A stretch of DNA of 64,000 bases from Saxidomus purpurata. Its lineage: Eukaryota; Mollusca; Bivalvia; Venerida; Veneridae. The notes beneath the pieces are model-generated. The model saw nothing but the letters and a program-made list of their open reading frames with translations. It ran no database searches and was not told the origin of the DNA. How positions within the stretch are numbered: the stretch's first letter is position 1; every line of letters begins with the position of its first letter. Positions 62,801 to 64,000 of this stretch are shown here, one piece after another. The stretch lies in contig JAFMSR010000012.1 of NCBI GenBank assembly GCA_022818135.1, positions 24,134,564 through 24,198,563 of the forward strand, in the 5' to 3' direction. A program made the translations under genes and the position numbers.

Positions 62801-64000
62801 CTGTCTGGAATTAATAAAATCCTCTTAAAACGGAGGTTAAACCCCAAAGGAAAAGAAAAACAAAACTAGAAGTCGGAGATGTTTTCTTAACTCATTATTT
62901 TTCTCATCTTGGTAAAACTATTAAATATGACACAACTAAAAGTGAAGTTTAAATGTTAAAGTATACTCGCTTGCAGAATCTTATGCAAAATATAAACATT
63001 CAAGATGTTATTAAAGATAAAATTATTGCAATACCAAGTTTATGCTTTTTAGTCTCATAAAAAGCGAAATATATGATATATTGGTTGTAATAATTACTTT
63101 TTCAGTGGTGATATATGTAAATACTTCAAAAGGGGATCAGAACTGTTATTAGCAATAAACAATTAATTGTCCGAGAATGTAGTAAAGTCATCACCATGGT
63201 CAAATGTTGAAGCTAAATAAACTGTAAGTGTGGCAATAAAGTCGGCATGAATTTGATTGATTTATTTGTCACATTATTTAATTTTTATATAGGGTTACAA
63301 ACGAAATTGATTTATTCTCGATGTTATTTAATTTTTACCTATAAAATGCATTGTTAGCGTTTTATTTTGAGTCAGACTGTGGGATACTTTGAAGGGTCAG
63401 TTAACAAGTGAACTGATCCATTGCTTTGTCATAACATTGCAGTTGTGTAAGTATTTGAGAGATCATTTAATGGCATCTTATTGCATGATGTGAGTGACCC
63501 CAATTATGCTTTGATTTGTGCCCAGAATCTGATTGACTTGAATTTGAAATGAATTTAATTAAAAATACATAATCTAAGGGTCACTAAAGGATTTTAAGAT
63601 AACTTGGAATTTGATTTAACAAAATTTGAGGTAACCAAGAAGTTGACTTAATAGAATATGAGGTAACTGGAGTATGATGCTTCCCTGAAGGAGCAGCTAT
63701 TTGTTGCCACTTTTTCCATCTTTTGGTCTATCACATGCTCAAACTTCTAATAAAAGTTTGTTGACATTTTTCTGCCTGTCTATTGTCCACCTACCAAGGT
63801 TGTATGTCCTAACTTAGTTCAAGTAATGTTCAGTTTATTTCTCCTGAAATCACCCTGATTGAGCTGTTCAAATGTCACACAGTTCCAAAATTAAATCAAA
63901 GTTCAGTCATTGAAAAATCATTTATATGGCTAAAATCAATTATATGGCGACAGACATTGAAGAACCTCATTCTGTGACACCAGAAATTATGTAATGATAT
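62801..64000. other. MTSS1 intron 3, end of window
   Basis: AT-rich, non-coding; nothing recognised. Confidence 0.4.

Overview
The window is eukaryotic, AT-rich and intron-dense. It carries most of one large gene and the 5' end of a second, both on the + strand, in a dense background of short DNA transposons, tRNA-derived SINEs and minisatellites. The protein sequences and the repeat style (long 'agctcacctg...ggccctcttgttt' elements, AGGTCA-rich repeats, many small inverted-repeat elements) point to a mollusc, most likely a bivalve; the species is not determined by anything here.

Region 1 (406-39024) is the WDR7 / Rabconnectin-3 beta gene. I could place the start codon, 25 coding exons with GT-AG junctions and consistent phases, and the stop codon. 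The exons found encode about 1,425 residues. One stretch equivalent to a single WD repeat (roughly 75 residues, human positions about 460-530) is absent between exon 11 (ends 25509) and exon 12 (starts 28216 or 28221), and the two exons cannot be joined in frame without it. Introns 6 and 7 (7.5 and 9.0 kb) hold most of the repeats; intron 8 is a stack of at least four DNA elements; introns 10 and 11 hold two direct copies of one roughly 1.1 kb element on either side of exon 11, the second copy badly eroded. A likely polyadenylation signal lies at 39967.

Region 2 (39025-45313) is the spacer between the genes. It has the WDR7 3' UTR, an inverted copy of the 1.1 kb element class (40290-42006), and a decayed gag/protease-like fossil of an LTR retroelement on the minus strand (42730-43860).

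Region 3 (45314-64000) is the start of an MTSS1/MIM (I-BAR domain) gene: exon 1 at 45314-45385, exon 2 at 52813-52874 and exon 3 at 54899-54972, in phase. The rest of the gene must lie beyond the window. Its introns contain a hAT-like inverted-repeat element inserted into an older MITE with a target duplication, a CpG-richer insert, and an 0.8 kb run of G/T/A homopolymers that looks like poor assembly.

The two genes act in different processes: WDR7 with DMXL-family partners regulates V-ATPase assembly and organelle acidification, while MTSS1 bends PIP2-rich membrane and organises actin. I see no operon-like link between them. I found no wholly new gene system. The most useful observations are the missing WD-repeat exon and a candidate GC-rich cassette exon, a SINE whose A-box half is multiplied into a 40-bp tandem array, nuclear-receptor-like TCAAGGTCA sites amplified in an intronic array, and several dated, nested transposon insertions.
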